A stretch of DNA of 43,114 bases from Acidobacteria subdivision 13 bacterium RH2 MAG17b. Its GTDB lineage: Bacteria > Acidobacteriota > Terriglobia > UBA7540. The notes below the pieces were generated by a model. It made no database searches, was not told where the DNA came from, and was given only the letters and a program-made list of their open reading frames with translations. The stretch is taken from assembly GCA_002197525.1 (NCBI GenBank), contig NFUN01000059.1, positions 1 to 43,114 on the forward strand, read 5' to 3'. Below, piece after piece: positions 25,590-33,746 of this stretch. How positions within the stretch are numbered: the stretch's first letter is position 1; each line of letters opens with the position of its first letter. Both the position numbers and the translations under genes were made by a program.

Positions 25590-26717
25590 TTAGCGCATCA
25601 GCTCGGCGGCCTTAGACTGCAAATAGCTCAGCGGCACATCGTAAAGCATCGCCTTTGCGGAATGGCGCAGGCTGTCATGGATGAAGCAGACGTGCGTGCA
25701 CCAGCACTGATCGCGGCGGATCGCGCCGGCCTCATCCTGGCGCCTCTGGTCTTGCCAAAACTTTTCAAAGTCGCAGCCGAAGTCCCGCAAGTTTCCCAAT
25801 TTGCCGCGCAGCTCGCAGGCGCGGACGTCCCCGTTGTAATCAATTACCACGGAGGTTTCGCTGGCCGTACAGGGCATGGGCCAGGGATGCGGCGCTTCGA
25901 TGTTTTGAAGCTGGATCTTGTTGTGCAAAGCGAGCGTCCCCTGGTAAACCATTTTGCCGAGCAGCCGCCCGGCTCCGCTCAACCGGCGCTCGATGGTGGG
26001 CGCGTAGTGAGCGTAATACATTTGCAATTGCTTATAGAGCGCAGGGAGCCGGGCAACAGGTATTTGCTTCAGGCCCGCGTCCTTGGCGTTGCCGCGAATG
26101 ATGTTGAAATAGTGCCCGTCCACCTGGCAATGGTCCTTCACGAAGTCCGCGATCTCCACAACGTGATCGAAATTTTCCGCGCAGATCACGGTGTTCACAT
26201 TCACGCGCAAGTTCCGGAAACGGCGCCGGGAGGGCTGAATGGCTTCCAGGGTTTCGAGCGTCTTCTGGAAATTGCCGGGGACGGCGCGGATCGAATCCTG
26301 CATCGCGCCGAGGCCGTCCAGGGCCACGTTCAAGTCCAGGCGAAGCTCGGGATTTTCAGTCAGGATGCGCGTCACGCATTCGGCAGTGCGCGCTGGCATC
26401 AGGCCGTTCGTCGGCAGATTCATCCAGCGTACGCCGTTCGCACGGTAGAAGAGGTTCACGATTTTCGCGAGCTCGCGGCGCAACATCGGCTCACCGCCCG
26501 AGAGCCACAGGTCCGTGAAGGACGGCATGGTAGCGGAAAGTTTTTGGATTTCATCCCAGCTCAGGTCGCCGCGCTGGTTCAGCTCCTCCCAATAAAAGCA
26601 AGTGCGGCACTTGGCGTTGCAGACGGAAGTCACGAAGAAGATCACGAGCTTCAACCGCTTCGGAGAACCGAAGGCCGGGTGAATCTTCTGCTGAGGCGGC
26701 TTGTGTTGGGATGTCAT
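25590..26717 (-). CDS. Radical SAM enzyme with SPASM-like C-terminal cysteines
   Basis: The 375-residue protein has the radical SAM cluster motif C-x3-C-x2-C in CNAKCRTC (about residue 35), followed by SGGEPMLRRELAKIV, the SAM-binding GGEP motif, and NLPTNGLMP. After the barrel, cysteines in CTASETSVVIDYNGDVRACE and CWCTHVC suggest an auxiliary iron-sulfur cluster of the SPASM/twitch type. Such enzymes modify peptides, sugars or other metabolites; the substrate here cannot be read. ATG 26717 was chosen because the frame upstream runs into a palindromic repeat. It precedes the GmhA-like gene on the same strand, so a role in surface sugar metabolism is possible (inference). Confidence 0.85.
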   Translation of the reverse strand: MTSQHKPPQQKIHPAFGSPKRLKLVIFFVTSVCNAKCRTCFYWEELNQRGDLSWDEIQKLSATMPSFTDLWLSGGEPMLRRELAKIVNLFYRANGVRWMNLPTNGLMPARTAECVTRILTENPELRLDLNVALDGLGAMQDSIRAVPGNFQKTLETLEAIQPSRRRFRNLRVNVNTVICAENFDHVVEIADFVKDHCQVDGHYFNIIRGNAKDAGLKQIPVARLPALYKQLQMYYAHYAPTIERRLSGAGRLLGKMVYQGTLALHNKIQLQNIEAPHPWPMPCTASETSVVIDYNGDVRACELRGKLGNLRDFGCDFEKFWQDQRRQDEAGAIRRDQCWCTHVCFIHDSLRHSAKAMLYDVPLSYLQSKAAELMR

Positions 26718-27358
26718 CGTCGCAGGCCGTTTTGCACAGATCGATTCTATCAAAGCCCGGGGTTTGAAACCTATGCCCGGGATTTGATGGCGTTCGGCCG
26801 GTCTGAATGTAGAGGCGGCTTCATGCCGCCACATGGCTAGATAAACTCACCGCGAATCTTAAATATCTATCGTATAATCAATTAGTTACAAGAATCTGGC
26901 TATTTGTCCGAGGGGATGGGTTTGATATGGCTTAATATGGGTTTGTTTCTAAGGTAACTCTTTTTTTTCAACGCTGAATGGGTTTGCTCAGTCAAAACGG
27001 GCATTTTGCCCAGAGTGCGCTTCCCCGAGCAGTTTTTTCGGGACACAGAACCCGGTTTGGCAAGGCTCCCGCCACTATTTCGCTGCCCGGATGGGTGGTG
27101 TTCCGCGTTTGAATTAAGCGCCTCATGGCTTGCCTGCCTTTGATAGCGTAGTGTACTACGCTAGATAATGTCCTGTCAAGGGAGGTTGGGCCGCCCCGCC
27201 CTAATATTCAGTCATAGCCCTCTCCCTCTCAGGGGGGAGAGGGTGTCTGAAGGACGGGTGAGGGGACTCGTTCCGGCGGGACTGAGGTTTCGCCCTTCCC
27301 GGGCGCGCCCGCATACACGGCAAACTGCGCCGCGTATGCGCCACCCAGCCAAAATGTA
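26718..27358. other. Gene-free stretch with several palindromic repeats
   Basis: No supported gene is seen. At 26808-26833 is a GTAGAGGCGG-type half repeat. At about 26855-26970 the sequence becomes AT-rich. At 27144-27163 there is a 9-bp perfect hairpin (TAGCGTAGT, loop GT, then its complement). At about 27218-27264 lies a repeat with CCCTCTCCC and GGGAGAGGG arms followed by GACGGGTGAGGGG, a second family that also occurs, in the opposite orientation, at 30621 and 41258. Confidence 0.6.
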
Positions 27359-27787
27359 TTATGAATGGCGTTCATGAGAAACGCTCAGAGGATAAGAATA
27401 TACTTCGCCCACTTTGTGAGAATCCTCTTCGAGCCACATATTTAGGGTGAGCTTACCAGCCTGCCCTACCGGGAATCCTATGATATTCGCACTGTTTTGA
27501 TGCGTCCTGCCCTCTTGCACACGAAACGGAAGTTTCGACCTGCTGAACTCGTTGCCATCAGGCCAAAGTAGTTGAATAACCTGATCGAACATTTTGCCAC
27601 GATCCTCTGGTATTGGTTCCCACAGCGTAAAAACGGCCCATTCTTTGGGAGTAATTGCATTCTTTTGGATGGTTTCCTCTTTGCCCAGTTGCACACCCAC
27701 GCCTTGCAGTAGTATGACGAGGCTCGCATTCCCGCGGTCGTCCAGGATTATCTTTTCACACGGTACAAATACTAGAAGTCGTGGCAT
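27359..27787 (-). CDS. Small protein of unknown function (DUF6941-like)
   Basis: The 142-residue protein opens MPRLLVFVPCEKIILDD and is predicted to be mostly beta strand, with WAVFTLWEPIPEDRGKMFDQVIQLLWPDG in the middle and a strand-rich end (KLTLNMWLEEDSHKVGEVYSYPLSV). The layout resembles the small beta proteins grouped as DUF6941, but that is recollection only. The ATG at 27787 has GGAGACC upstream. Its start lies inside the end of the zinc-ribbon gene (32-base overlap), so the two are one transcription unit. Lower GC than the surrounding genes suggests recent acquisition. Confidence 0.65.
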   Translation of the reverse strand: MPRLLVFVPCEKIILDDRGNASLVILLQGVGVQLGKEETIQKNAITPKEWAVFTLWEPIPEDRGKMFDQVIQLLWPDGNEFSRSKLPFRVQEGRTHQNSANIIGFPVGQAGKLTLNMWLEEDSHKVGEVYSYPLSVSHERHS

Positions 27788-28130
27788 GGTCTCCAGCGCG
27801 CGCGTCAAGCGCAATGTATGGTTCTTGTAAGTAAACAATGCGGGCGGATACAGACCCTTCGAGGAGCAGCGAAGGCCTAAATTTAGTCTGGATCGGCGGC
27901 AGGGCTTCTGGGTGCCCCCCTTCGATCAGTTGCAACCATGGGTTCCAGTGTTCGGGAGGCCTGCCGAAAAACCATTGCCCCCCTCCAGCGACCCACATTT
28001 CGCGTAGCTGCTCATGGGTAAACTCGGAGTCGTCATTACCGAACTCGGTCCCACAGCAGGGGCAAATGTGGTAATCCCGGGGCGGATAAGGCAGCCCCGG
28101 AAACATGCACACTGGACAACGATATTTCAT
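27756..28130 (-). CDS. Small cysteine-rich (zinc-ribbon-like) protein
   Basis: The 124-residue protein begins KYRCPVCMFPGLPYPP and RDYHICPCCGTEFGNDD, i.e. two CxxC knuckles about 20 residues apart that should bind one zinc ion, followed by a helical stretch HEQLREMWVAGGGQWFF and WNPWLQLIEGG. The C-terminal 40 residues look unstructured. Proteins with this CPCC-type knuckle are common as small uncharacterised genes. An ATG six codons upstream (28148) is an alternative start. It is transcribed with the following small gene, which overlaps its end. Confidence 0.7.
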   Translation of the reverse strand: MKYRCPVCMFPGLPYPPRDYHICPCCGTEFGNDDSEFTHEQLREMWVAGGGQWFFGRPPEHWNPWLQLIEGGHPEALPPIQTKFRPSLLLEGSVSARIVYLQEPYIALDARAGDHATTSSICTV

Positions 28131-28148
28131 AGATTTACTCTGCTGCAT

Positions 28149-28398
28149 TCGTAGGCGAAATATCCTGCTTCGCCCCCATGTCTAGCAATTATAGCGTTCC
28201 TGACCGGCGGAGGAGGATTTGTGTTTTCTCTTGACATCCCCTTTTATAGAACCCAGCGAAAAAAACTGTCTCATCCGTCTCATTTGTCTCCATGAAGGTA
28301 GCCTAGCTAGGCTATGATCTAGGGCGATGCTTGAGCCAGCTCTTCTCACAGCCGCCGAACATTTGCCTACCCAAGAGCCTGTGGTATACTCCGGCGGC
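28149..28398 (+). promoter_or_regulatory. Divergent intergenic region: triple direct repeat, palindrome and probable leaderless promoter
   Basis: Three 9-bp units GTCTCATCC, GTCTCATTT, GTCTCCATG start at 28268, 28277 and 28286. A perfect 16-bp palindrome (TAGCCTAGCTAGGCTA) follows at 28299-28314. TTGCCT at 28363-28368, a 16-bp spacer and TATACT at 28385-28390 stand only eight bases before the ATG at 28399, so an mRNA from this promoter would start almost at the start codon. The repeats look like regulator-binding sites; the regulator is unknown. Confidence 0.45.
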
Positions 28399-29370
28399 AT
28401 GAGCAGGAAGCGAAGAAAGCAAGCGGACGACATTTCTAGGTCCTTAGACCCGGTACCGATTAGGACCGCGAGCCGTGTAATAGGCGTGGCCTCTGTTACG
28501 GATTGGATCAAGAGGAACTCGGCAGTTTCAGTGCTTGTCATTTCGCTTCTCACGATGAGCATTACATGGTTTATGTTGTTGGAGCCCCAATTCGAGGGAA
28601 ACCTTCTCTATCGACTCGACAAGCACATAGACCAGAAGCTCGATGCTCCCCTGCAGCAAATCTCGGACAATTCAAAGGATATCTCGCAGATGAAGGGGCA
28701 ACTCAAAGTCCTCGATCCGCTAATCATAGAGAGGCTCGAGCGTCGGATTGGAAGCAGCGCAACTCTGAATCCAAAAGAGCTTGAAGCGGCATTGCCGGAC
28801 CTAAAGGCCGCGGTGATAGCTGCGAGCAGAGCAAAGGTTGCAATTGACCCTGGAATTGTCGCAAAAGGAGGGCAGCGCATTATCGATCTGGCCGCGACAC
28901 AGCCGTCACAAGCTTCCATCTGGGAGATCGCGACTGATTTTCTCAACTATCGCTCTTTCCTCAACAGCAGTGCAACCCCAAGCACCCCTGGTCCTGAATT
29001 TATAGTGCACCCTGGCGTCACCTACTACGGGGTTTGGAGCCCCAGTGGAAAGGCACCCACACTGATTGCGTATGGTAATGTACCTCCTGAACAGTCAGCG
29101 GTACTCGAACACATCGGATCGGGTCTGAACAAGGGCAATCCGGTCCACAACGCATTTGTAGTCGTGGAAGATGGCGTATTCGCCATCGATGGCATGGACA
29201 TGAGAAACATCATAGTTCGTAATTGTACAGTCATATACCGCGGCGGGCCTGTGCATATGCAGAACGTCTATTTCGTGAACTGCAAGTTCGACATTATCCG
29301 AGGCCAGAACGGTCAGGAGCTCGCCCGTGCCGTGCTGGAGTCTCCTTCCGTGGGATTTTCTGCCTCATAA
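28399..29370 (+). CDS. Single-pass membrane protein of unknown function
   Basis: The 323-residue protein has a basic N terminus (MSRKRRKQADD), one membrane helix (SAVSVLVISLLTMSITWFML, about residues 40-60), a coiled-coil-like stretch (LLYRLDKHIDQKLDAPLQQI to MKGQLKVLDPLIIERLERRI) and a soluble C-terminal domain. The last 60 residues (AFVVVEDGVFAIDGMDMRNI, CTVIYRGGPVHMQNVYFVNC) show a repeating hydrophobic pattern like a short right-handed beta-helix. No catalytic motif is recognised. ATG 28399 is favoured by a promoter directly upstream; an ATG at 28327 is possible. Codon use is less GC-rich than in neighbours. Confidence 0.7.
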   Translation: MSRKRRKQADDISRSLDPVPIRTASRVIGVASVTDWIKRNSAVSVLVISLLTMSITWFMLLEPQFEGNLLYRLDKHIDQKLDAPLQQISDNSKDISQMKGQLKVLDPLIIERLERRIGSSATLNPKELEAALPDLKAAVIAASRAKVAIDPGIVAKGGQRIIDLAATQPSQASIWEIATDFLNYRSFLNSSATPSTPGPEFIVHPGVTYYGVWSPSGKAPTLIAYGNVPPEQSAVLEHIGSGLNKGNPVHNAFVVVEDGVFAIDGMDMRNIIVRNCTVIYRGGPVHMQNVYFVNCKFDIIRGQNGQELARAVLESPSVGFSAS

Positions 29371-29448
29371 CGTATCGACCGAATGATCTTTCACCCGGTT
29401 TGACAACCCACTCCTTGCGGCGGAGAATTAAGTGAAGAGGATGCCTGC

Positions 29449-30534
29449 ATGGGCGCGTCCGTAACGCTTCCGGTACAGAATCTGCACGAGGGCCGTTGGT
29501 GGGAAACCCTGCCAAACGGCAAGCTGCATTGCTTTCTTTGCCCGAGGCATTGCCACATCGGCGACGGGCAGACCGGCTTCTGCTTTATCCGCAAGAACAT
29601 CGACGGCAAGCTCTATAACTTGGGCTATGGGCAGCCGGCGGCCATCCAGATTGATCCGATTGAAAAGAAGCCGCTGAACCACTTTTTGCCCGGCACCAGC
29701 GTGTTTTCCATGGGCACGGCGGGGTGCAATATGGGCTGCTTCTTCTGCCAGAACTGGGACATTTCCAAGTCCAAGTCAGATCAGGTTCATTCGACTCATC
29801 TTGACCCGGAAGAAGTGGTTGCCGCCGCCATCCAGTACGGCTGCCCGTCCATCGCGTTCACGTATAACGAGCCGACCATCTGGGCGGAATACGCGATTGA
29901 CATTGCCAAAGCTGCGCACCGGGCGGGCTTGAAGACGGTGATGGTGACGAACGGATACGTTACGCGCGAAGCCTTCGCGGAGGTCTACGAGCACATTGAC
30001 GCCGCGAACGTCGATTTGAAGGCGTTCACGGAGAATTTCTATTCCAAGACCACGCTTACGCATTTGCAGCCGGTGCTAGACACGCTCAAGGCGCTCCGGC
30101 GCGAAACGAACGTCTGGTTCGAGATCACGAACCTGATGATTCCCACGCTGAACGATCCGGCTGATGAGACCAAAGAGCTTTGCGGATGGATTTTAGAAAA
30201 CCTTGGCGATGACGTTCCGCTGCACTTTACCGCCTTTCATCCCGACTTCAAACTGCGTGACAAGCCGAACACCCCGCCGGAGACGCTGCACCGTGCGCGG
30301 AAAATCGCCCTGGAGATGGGCCTGAAGTTCGTTTACGAGGGCAACATCTATTCCGAGGGCGGAAATACCCTATGCCCAGGATGCAAACGCACGATCGTGA
30401 AGCGCTGGTGGCATCAGGTGAGCGACGTGCGGATCAGCGAAGATGGTCATTGCACGTTCTGCGGCGTGAAAATCCCGGGTGTGTTCAGGCATCCTTCCAA
30501 TTCTCCGGTATACTCTGCCGGGGCGCTCCGTTAG
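29449..30534 (+). CDS. amrS: AmmeMemoRadiSam system radical SAM enzyme
   Basis: The 361-residue protein belongs to the AmrS group, often annotated as a pyruvate formate-lyase activating enzyme homologue. The cluster motif C-x3-C-x2-C is in AGCNMGCFFCQNWDIS (about residue 90), preceded by a cysteine-rich N terminus (CFLCPRHCHIGDGQTGFC) and followed by FTYNEPTIWAEYAIDIAKAA and VMVTNGYVTREAF. Two further CxxC pairs (CPGC, CTFC) close the protein. In other genomes it occurs with the AmmeMemoRadiSam proteins A and B; neither is in this window. Its exact reaction is unsettled. A tRNA gene and island follow. Confidence 0.92.
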   Translation: MGASVTLPVQNLHEGRWWETLPNGKLHCFLCPRHCHIGDGQTGFCFIRKNIDGKLYNLGYGQPAAIQIDPIEKKPLNHFLPGTSVFSMGTAGCNMGCFFCQNWDISKSKSDQVHSTHLDPEEVVAAAIQYGCPSIAFTYNEPTIWAEYAIDIAKAAHRAGLKTVMVTNGYVTREAFAEVYEHIDAANVDLKAFTENFYSKTTLTHLQPVLDTLKALRRETNVWFEITNLMIPTLNDPADETKELCGWILENLGDDVPLHFTAFHPDFKLRDKPNTPPETLHRARKIALEMGLKFVYEGNIYSEGGNTLCPGCKRTIVKRWWHQVSDVRISEDGHCTFCGVKIPGVFRHPSNSPVYSAGALR

Positions 30535-30962
30535 AATCCTAAGTTCACAACGCAGAAAGCCTCGCGCCAAGGCGCGCAGGGAATCGCAGGTATGTTTTGG
30601 AGTTTGTGAAAGCCGCCAAAGCCCTCACCCACCGCTTTGCGGTCCCCCCTCTCCCGCTGAGGCGGGCGAGGGTTAGGGCCGAGGGTGGAGCGATGCTTTT
30701 GGCGGGGTTAAAGAGTCTGTGTGAAAACTGCCTGTTTGAGTTGGTGCGGCGCTCGGAGTCTGCCCCGACGCTGTCGGGGAGCGCCGAAGCACTTGAAGAA
30801 TGAAGAATAAAGACCGGCGGTCACAGACCAAGCTTGTCCAAATTACGGTCTGCCTTTCGCGAAGTGTTCTGCGGCTCTGCCGCTTCCCACACCGGAATGT
30901 GCGGTGCCCTGGCCACAGACGCCGCTACGGCAAACTGACCCACTACCGGCATGTTCCATCAT
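30535..30962. other. Gene-free stretch with two repeat remnants
   Basis: No convincing gene is present. A CCCTCACCC/CCCTCTCCC family repeat covers about 30621-30689. At 30920-30947, read on the minus strand, is GGTAGTGGGTCAGTTTG followed by CCGTAGCGGCG, i.e. one arm of the composite palindromic family seen at 12076 and 23499. The AT-richer sequence after 30950 belongs to the tRNA promoter. Confidence 0.6.
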
Positions 30963-30992
30963 TTGTCATAACGCTCTTAATGACGGTATACT
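30963..30992 (+). promoter_or_regulatory. Promoter of the tRNA-Gly gene
   Basis: TTGTCA at 30963-30968 and TATACT at 30987-30992 are separated by 18 bp. The mature tRNA starts 19 bases after the -10 box, a normal distance for a tRNA transcript. Confidence 0.6.
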
Positions 30993-31011
30993 TTCAACTC
31001 CGATGGGCCAC

Positions 31012-31087
<76 letters not shown>

Positions 31088-31122
31088 CTTTTCAACAACT
31101 TAGAGAAACTGATCAAAGGGCG

Positions 31123-31142
31123 TACTCCAATATACTCCATTA
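31123..31142 (+). other. Candidate integrase arm-binding sites, left end
   Basis: TACTCCA occurs at 31123-31129 and 31133-31139, one helical turn apart, the second extended to TACTCCATTA. The same pair in the same orientation occurs at 40934-40954 inside the other end and nowhere else that I noticed. Directly repeated short sites inside both ends are typical of arm-type binding by tyrosine integrases. The integrase stop codon lies in the second unit. Confidence 0.5.
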
Positions 31143-32231
31143 CATGACGCGCAAGGCCGATTCGAAGGTGTTCAAGGCTTCCTTGCGAAGGCCAAGCGCG
31201 GTCTTGGTGTAAACGTTCAAGTCTACGTCAACTGAATGCCCGAGCTGGTCGGCCACTATCTTTGGATCGACCTTCAGTTCTCGCATAAGGGATGCGTGGG
31301 TGCGCCGCATCACCTGGAAATTCACCCATTCGAGGCCAACTGACTTCAGCCTGGGTGCAATCCACCGTCTCCAGCAATTGTCTTTCGACAGCGGAGTTTT
31401 CAGGGTCTCCGAAGGGAACACCCACGCCTCCGGGCCGGGATCGCCGGATCGCGATCTCCACCGGGCGATCTCGGACTGTAGACCCTGGGAAAGCGCGACA
31501 CTCCGTTTGGACTGATTCGTCTTGGGAGAGTCTATCTTTCCTCTGTACAAACGCTGTTCGATCTCGATGTGGTCGGCATTGACGTGCCGCCACTTAAGGC
31601 CGAAGATCTCGCCGGGCCGCATACCTGCTATGGTGGCAAGCATGCAGACCGCGAGTTCTCTTGCCTCAAGGACCGAAAAAAGTAACCTGACCTCCTGCCA
31701 CGTCATGACACGCTGAACGGGGCGCAGGGTCTTGTTGGGCGTAAACAGAAGAGCGGCGGGATTCTTCTGCAAGTAGCCTTCGACGACCGCCATGCCGAAG
31801 ATTTGCTTCATGTCCCATCGCAGATGATCCACCGTACTGAACGACAATCCGGCGATGGCCTTCCGGTCTAAGAAATCCTGCAATTCGCTCGCCTTGAATG
31901 ATTTCAATGCGAAGTCGGCGAATTCGCAGGTGAGGTGATGTTCCAGGCGGTCTAGGTTGCACGCCGTGGTGGAACTCTTCCACTTGCGGCGATACCAGGG
32001 GAGATAGACTTGGTTCACGAAATCACCGAACTTCCAATCTTCCGATGGGCCATCCTGTTTCGTGTTAATGGCGGCCAAAATCTCCGCCAGCTTGTCCTTT
32101 GCTTGGGACTTCGTAACCTTGCTGACCTTCCCAAGCAGTTTGTTTCGGCGGTGTCCTTCTTCCCACCATTGGGCAATCCAACGTCCACGAGCAATCTTCA
32201 AACTTCCTTCCTGATGCCGTTTACGACTCAT
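31140..32231 (-). CDS. int: Tyrosine recombinase/integrase
   Basis: The 363-residue integrase has an N-terminal arm-binding region (KIARGRWIAQWWEEGHRRN), a SAM-like core-binding domain (about 65-165) and the catalytic domain. Catalytic residues are Arg205 in GMRPGEIFGLKW, a lysine in SPKTNQSKR (237/242), Arg309 in FQVMRRTHASL, His332 in QLGHS and the nucleophile Tyr341 in NVYTK. The first histidine of the usual H-x-x-R box is replaced by Gln306. It should join the tRNA-Gly site with the island. It is the last gene of a unit with the excisionase-like gene, whose end overlaps its start by 11 bases. Confidence 0.95.
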   Translation of the reverse strand: MSRKRHQEGSLKIARGRWIAQWWEEGHRRNKLLGKVSKVTKSQAKDKLAEILAAINTKQDGPSEDWKFGDFVNQVYLPWYRRKWKSSTTACNLDRLEHHLTCEFADFALKSFKASELQDFLDRKAIAGLSFSTVDHLRWDMKQIFGMAVVEGYLQKNPAALLFTPNKTLRPVQRVMTWQEVRLLFSVLEARELAVCMLATIAGMRPGEIFGLKWRHVNADHIEIEQRLYRGKIDSPKTNQSKRSVALSQGLQSEIARWRSRSGDPGPEAWVFPSETLKTPLSKDNCWRRWIAPRLKSVGLEWVNFQVMRRTHASLMRELKVDPKIVADQLGHSVDVDLNVYTKTALGLRKEALNTFESALRVM

Positions 32232-32490
32232 GAGACTCTCCTCTCATGGGTCTAGCGGCGCCGACTTCCGGCGACACGGGCATCATAGCATCAAACGCGC
32301 CTCTTTCATTTGCTCTTTTCCATCGCTCCAGTGCGGAGCGGCGGACAAGCTTCCTCCTGCCCATATGAATCGCTGGAAGCGCCGAGACGCCCGCCACTTT
32401 GCCATTGATCGCATTGTGTACGTGGGCCTTGGAGCATCGCAGCTCTGCCGCGACTTCGGCCACGGTGAGAACCTCATCATGGGCTGTCAT
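32221..32490 (-). CDS. Excisionase-like helix-turn-helix protein
   Basis: The 89-residue protein is a winged-helix DNA-binding domain of the excisionase/MerR-like kind: VLTVAEVAAELRCSKAHVHNAINGK, then PAIHMGRRKLVRRSALERW. This family bends DNA at attachment sites to favour excision or acts as a small activator. AAGGTG lies just before the ATG. Its position between initiator and integrase genes and its overlap with the integrase start suggest it controls the direction of recombination. The C-terminal 30 residues are not conserved in the fold. Confidence 0.82.
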   Translation of the reverse strand: MTAHDEVLTVAEVAAELRCSKAHVHNAINGKVAGVSALPAIHMGRRKLVRRSALERWKRANERGAFDAMMPVSPEVGAARPMRGESHES

Positions 32491-32531
32491 AATTCACCTT
32501 TATGTTCCGGCGGACACTTCCTTCGCCTCGC

Positions 32532-33362
32532 TTAACAAAGATCATCGAACGGCACGCTGTAGTCCAAATCGAATCCGGAATACGGGAGGGCTAGCGCATT
32601 TATTGCGTTCTCGATCGCAGCGCCGAACTGCTCACGCATGTACGCCCATTCCTTATTCGGCACGCGCACAAAGAGAGTGTCTTCGCGAACGTAGGCCAGC
32701 CCCGTGGCTGCGACCCACGTTGAGTAGGACTGCGGATTCATCGTCCGCTTGAGTTCCCGCTTGACGATTTCCCAAGGGTCGGAATCGGGCAGTGTAGCTC
32801 CGTCTGGGATTCGCGGTCGTCGCGGCGGGAGTGGCTCAACTGAAGCTGATGCCGGGTTGCTGGTCAGTTGGATAGGGTCTTCGCTGGGAGTTGTGTTTTT
32901 CTGTTTTTGACTACTGTCTTTAGATGGGTCGAACCACCCTACCAACTGGACCCGATTTTTCCTTCCGGCATTGGTCGAATTAGTCAACTGGTATGATTTA
33001 TCCGCTAGTCGATTTAGTCCACTGAGGACGCTTTCGATGGATGCAAGCCGGAATACGGTCGCGCTGCGCCCATCCAGTTTTGTAGTTTTCTCGATGAGGC
33101 CGGTCCGCTCCCAGAATTGCAAGGCATGAAGCCCAGTATCACGGCCCACTCCTGCCTTTACGGCGAGCTCGCGCAGTGACATCGGAAATTCACTTCGGCG
33201 AAAACCAAACGACATTCTCCAGATGCAAACAAAGGTCTTGAACTGAGCGCCTGAAACGTGGTGCATCAAGGCGTCAACAACTTGATTCGGAAACTTGAAG
33301 TAGTCACGGGCAATACCGTCCTTTGGGCTCGCGCATGGTTTCAGCGAGTGCTGAGTGGTCAC
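32532..33362 (-). CDS. Replication initiator-like protein: RepO-type winged helix joined to a DnaA domain-I module
   Basis: Residues 18-110 resemble the N-terminal DNA-binding domain of phage O/RepO-type proteins (YFKFPNQVVDALMHHVSGAQ, SLRELAVKAGVGRDTGLHAL, FWERTGLIEK). After a linker of about 80 residues, 195-262 resemble DnaA domain I (DPWEIVKRELKRTMNPQSYS, LFVRVPNKEWAYMREQFGAA). In DnaA this domain binds the DnaB helicase and other DnaA molecules. There is no AAA+ domain. An initiator that finds the island origin with one end and recruits host helicase with the other is a sensible inference. The GTG start overlaps the repressor stop (GTGA), so the two are coupled. Confidence 0.75.
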   Translation of the reverse strand: MTTQHSLKPCASPKDGIARDYFKFPNQVVDALMHHVSGAQFKTFVCIWRMSFGFRRSEFPMSLRELAVKAGVGRDTGLHALQFWERTGLIEKTTKLDGRSATVFRLASIESVLSGLNRLADKSYQLTNSTNAGRKNRVQLVGWFDPSKDSSQKQKNTTPSEDPIQLTSNPASASVEPLPPRRPRIPDGATLPDSDPWEIVKRELKRTMNPQSYSTWVAATGLAYVREDTLFVRVPNKEWAYMREQFGAAIENAINALALPYSGFDLDYSVPFDDLC

Positions 33363-33622
33363 TGCGTACGCCCCCGTCGGTCGTTAGAAACCGTGTCGTG
33401 TGTTCTGTCTTGCACTGCGCGGGGGGGCGTCATAGCTCGAAATAGCCACGCGGCGTGGTATGCCGGCACGCTGGCGATTCGTTCCCGTTCCCCAGACGAT
33501 AGGGCGATCCTGCCGTTAATTGCCCGGCTCATGCGGGATTCCGAAATGCCAACCTTGGCCGCTACTTGATACTGAGCCATCCGGCTCTCTCGGATTGCCC
33601 ACAACAAATTTGGAAATCTCAT
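33359..33622 (-). CDS. Small Cro/C1-type helix-turn-helix regulator
   Basis: The 87-residue protein has one HTH domain: LLWAIRESRMAQYQVAAKVGISESRMSRAINGRIALS, in which QYQVAAKVGISESRMSRAI is the helix-turn-helix. ATG 33622 is preceded by GAGGAA at proper spacing. It heads the unit repressor-initiator-excisionase-integrase and faces the divergent gene at 33747 across about 120 bases that contain a 13-bp perfect inverted repeat, a plausible operator. A role as the switch between quiescent and replicating states is inferred from position. Confidence 0.82.
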   Translation of the reverse strand: MRFPNLLWAIRESRMAQYQVAAKVGISESRMSRAINGRIALSSGERERIASVPAYHAAWLFRAMTPPRAVQDRTHDTVSNDRRGRTQ

Positions 33623-33695
33623 CGCATTCCTCAATGGGTGCAACTTGATTGCTTCATCCCGGAGGATGCCTTAACCTTTAGTTGATGTACACCTT

Positions 33696-33726
33696 CAATC
33701 CGCGAACCTTTTTGGTTCGCGGATTG
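33696..33726. promoter_or_regulatory. 13-bp perfect inverted repeat between divergent genes
   Basis: CAATCCGCGAACC (33696-33708) and its exact complement (33714-33726) surround five T residues. It lies between the repressor gene and the divergent gene at 33747, so it may be the repressor operator or part of the replication origin. The start region of the + strand gene carries an 11-bp tandem duplication (GTGGAACTGAA at 33736 and 33747). Confidence 0.55.
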
Positions 33727-33746
33727 CAGCCAACGGTGGAACTGAA

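Noticed and set aside
26718-26834. 39-residue N-terminal extension of the radical SAM enzyme
   Set aside because: The frame passes through a GTAGAGGCGG-type repeat and has no ribosome-binding site; ATG 26717 is natural.
27168-27377. Short open frame across a palindromic repeat
   Set aside because: It is formed by the GC-rich repeat, has no ribosome-binding site or recognisable protein and runs into the neighbouring minus-strand gene.
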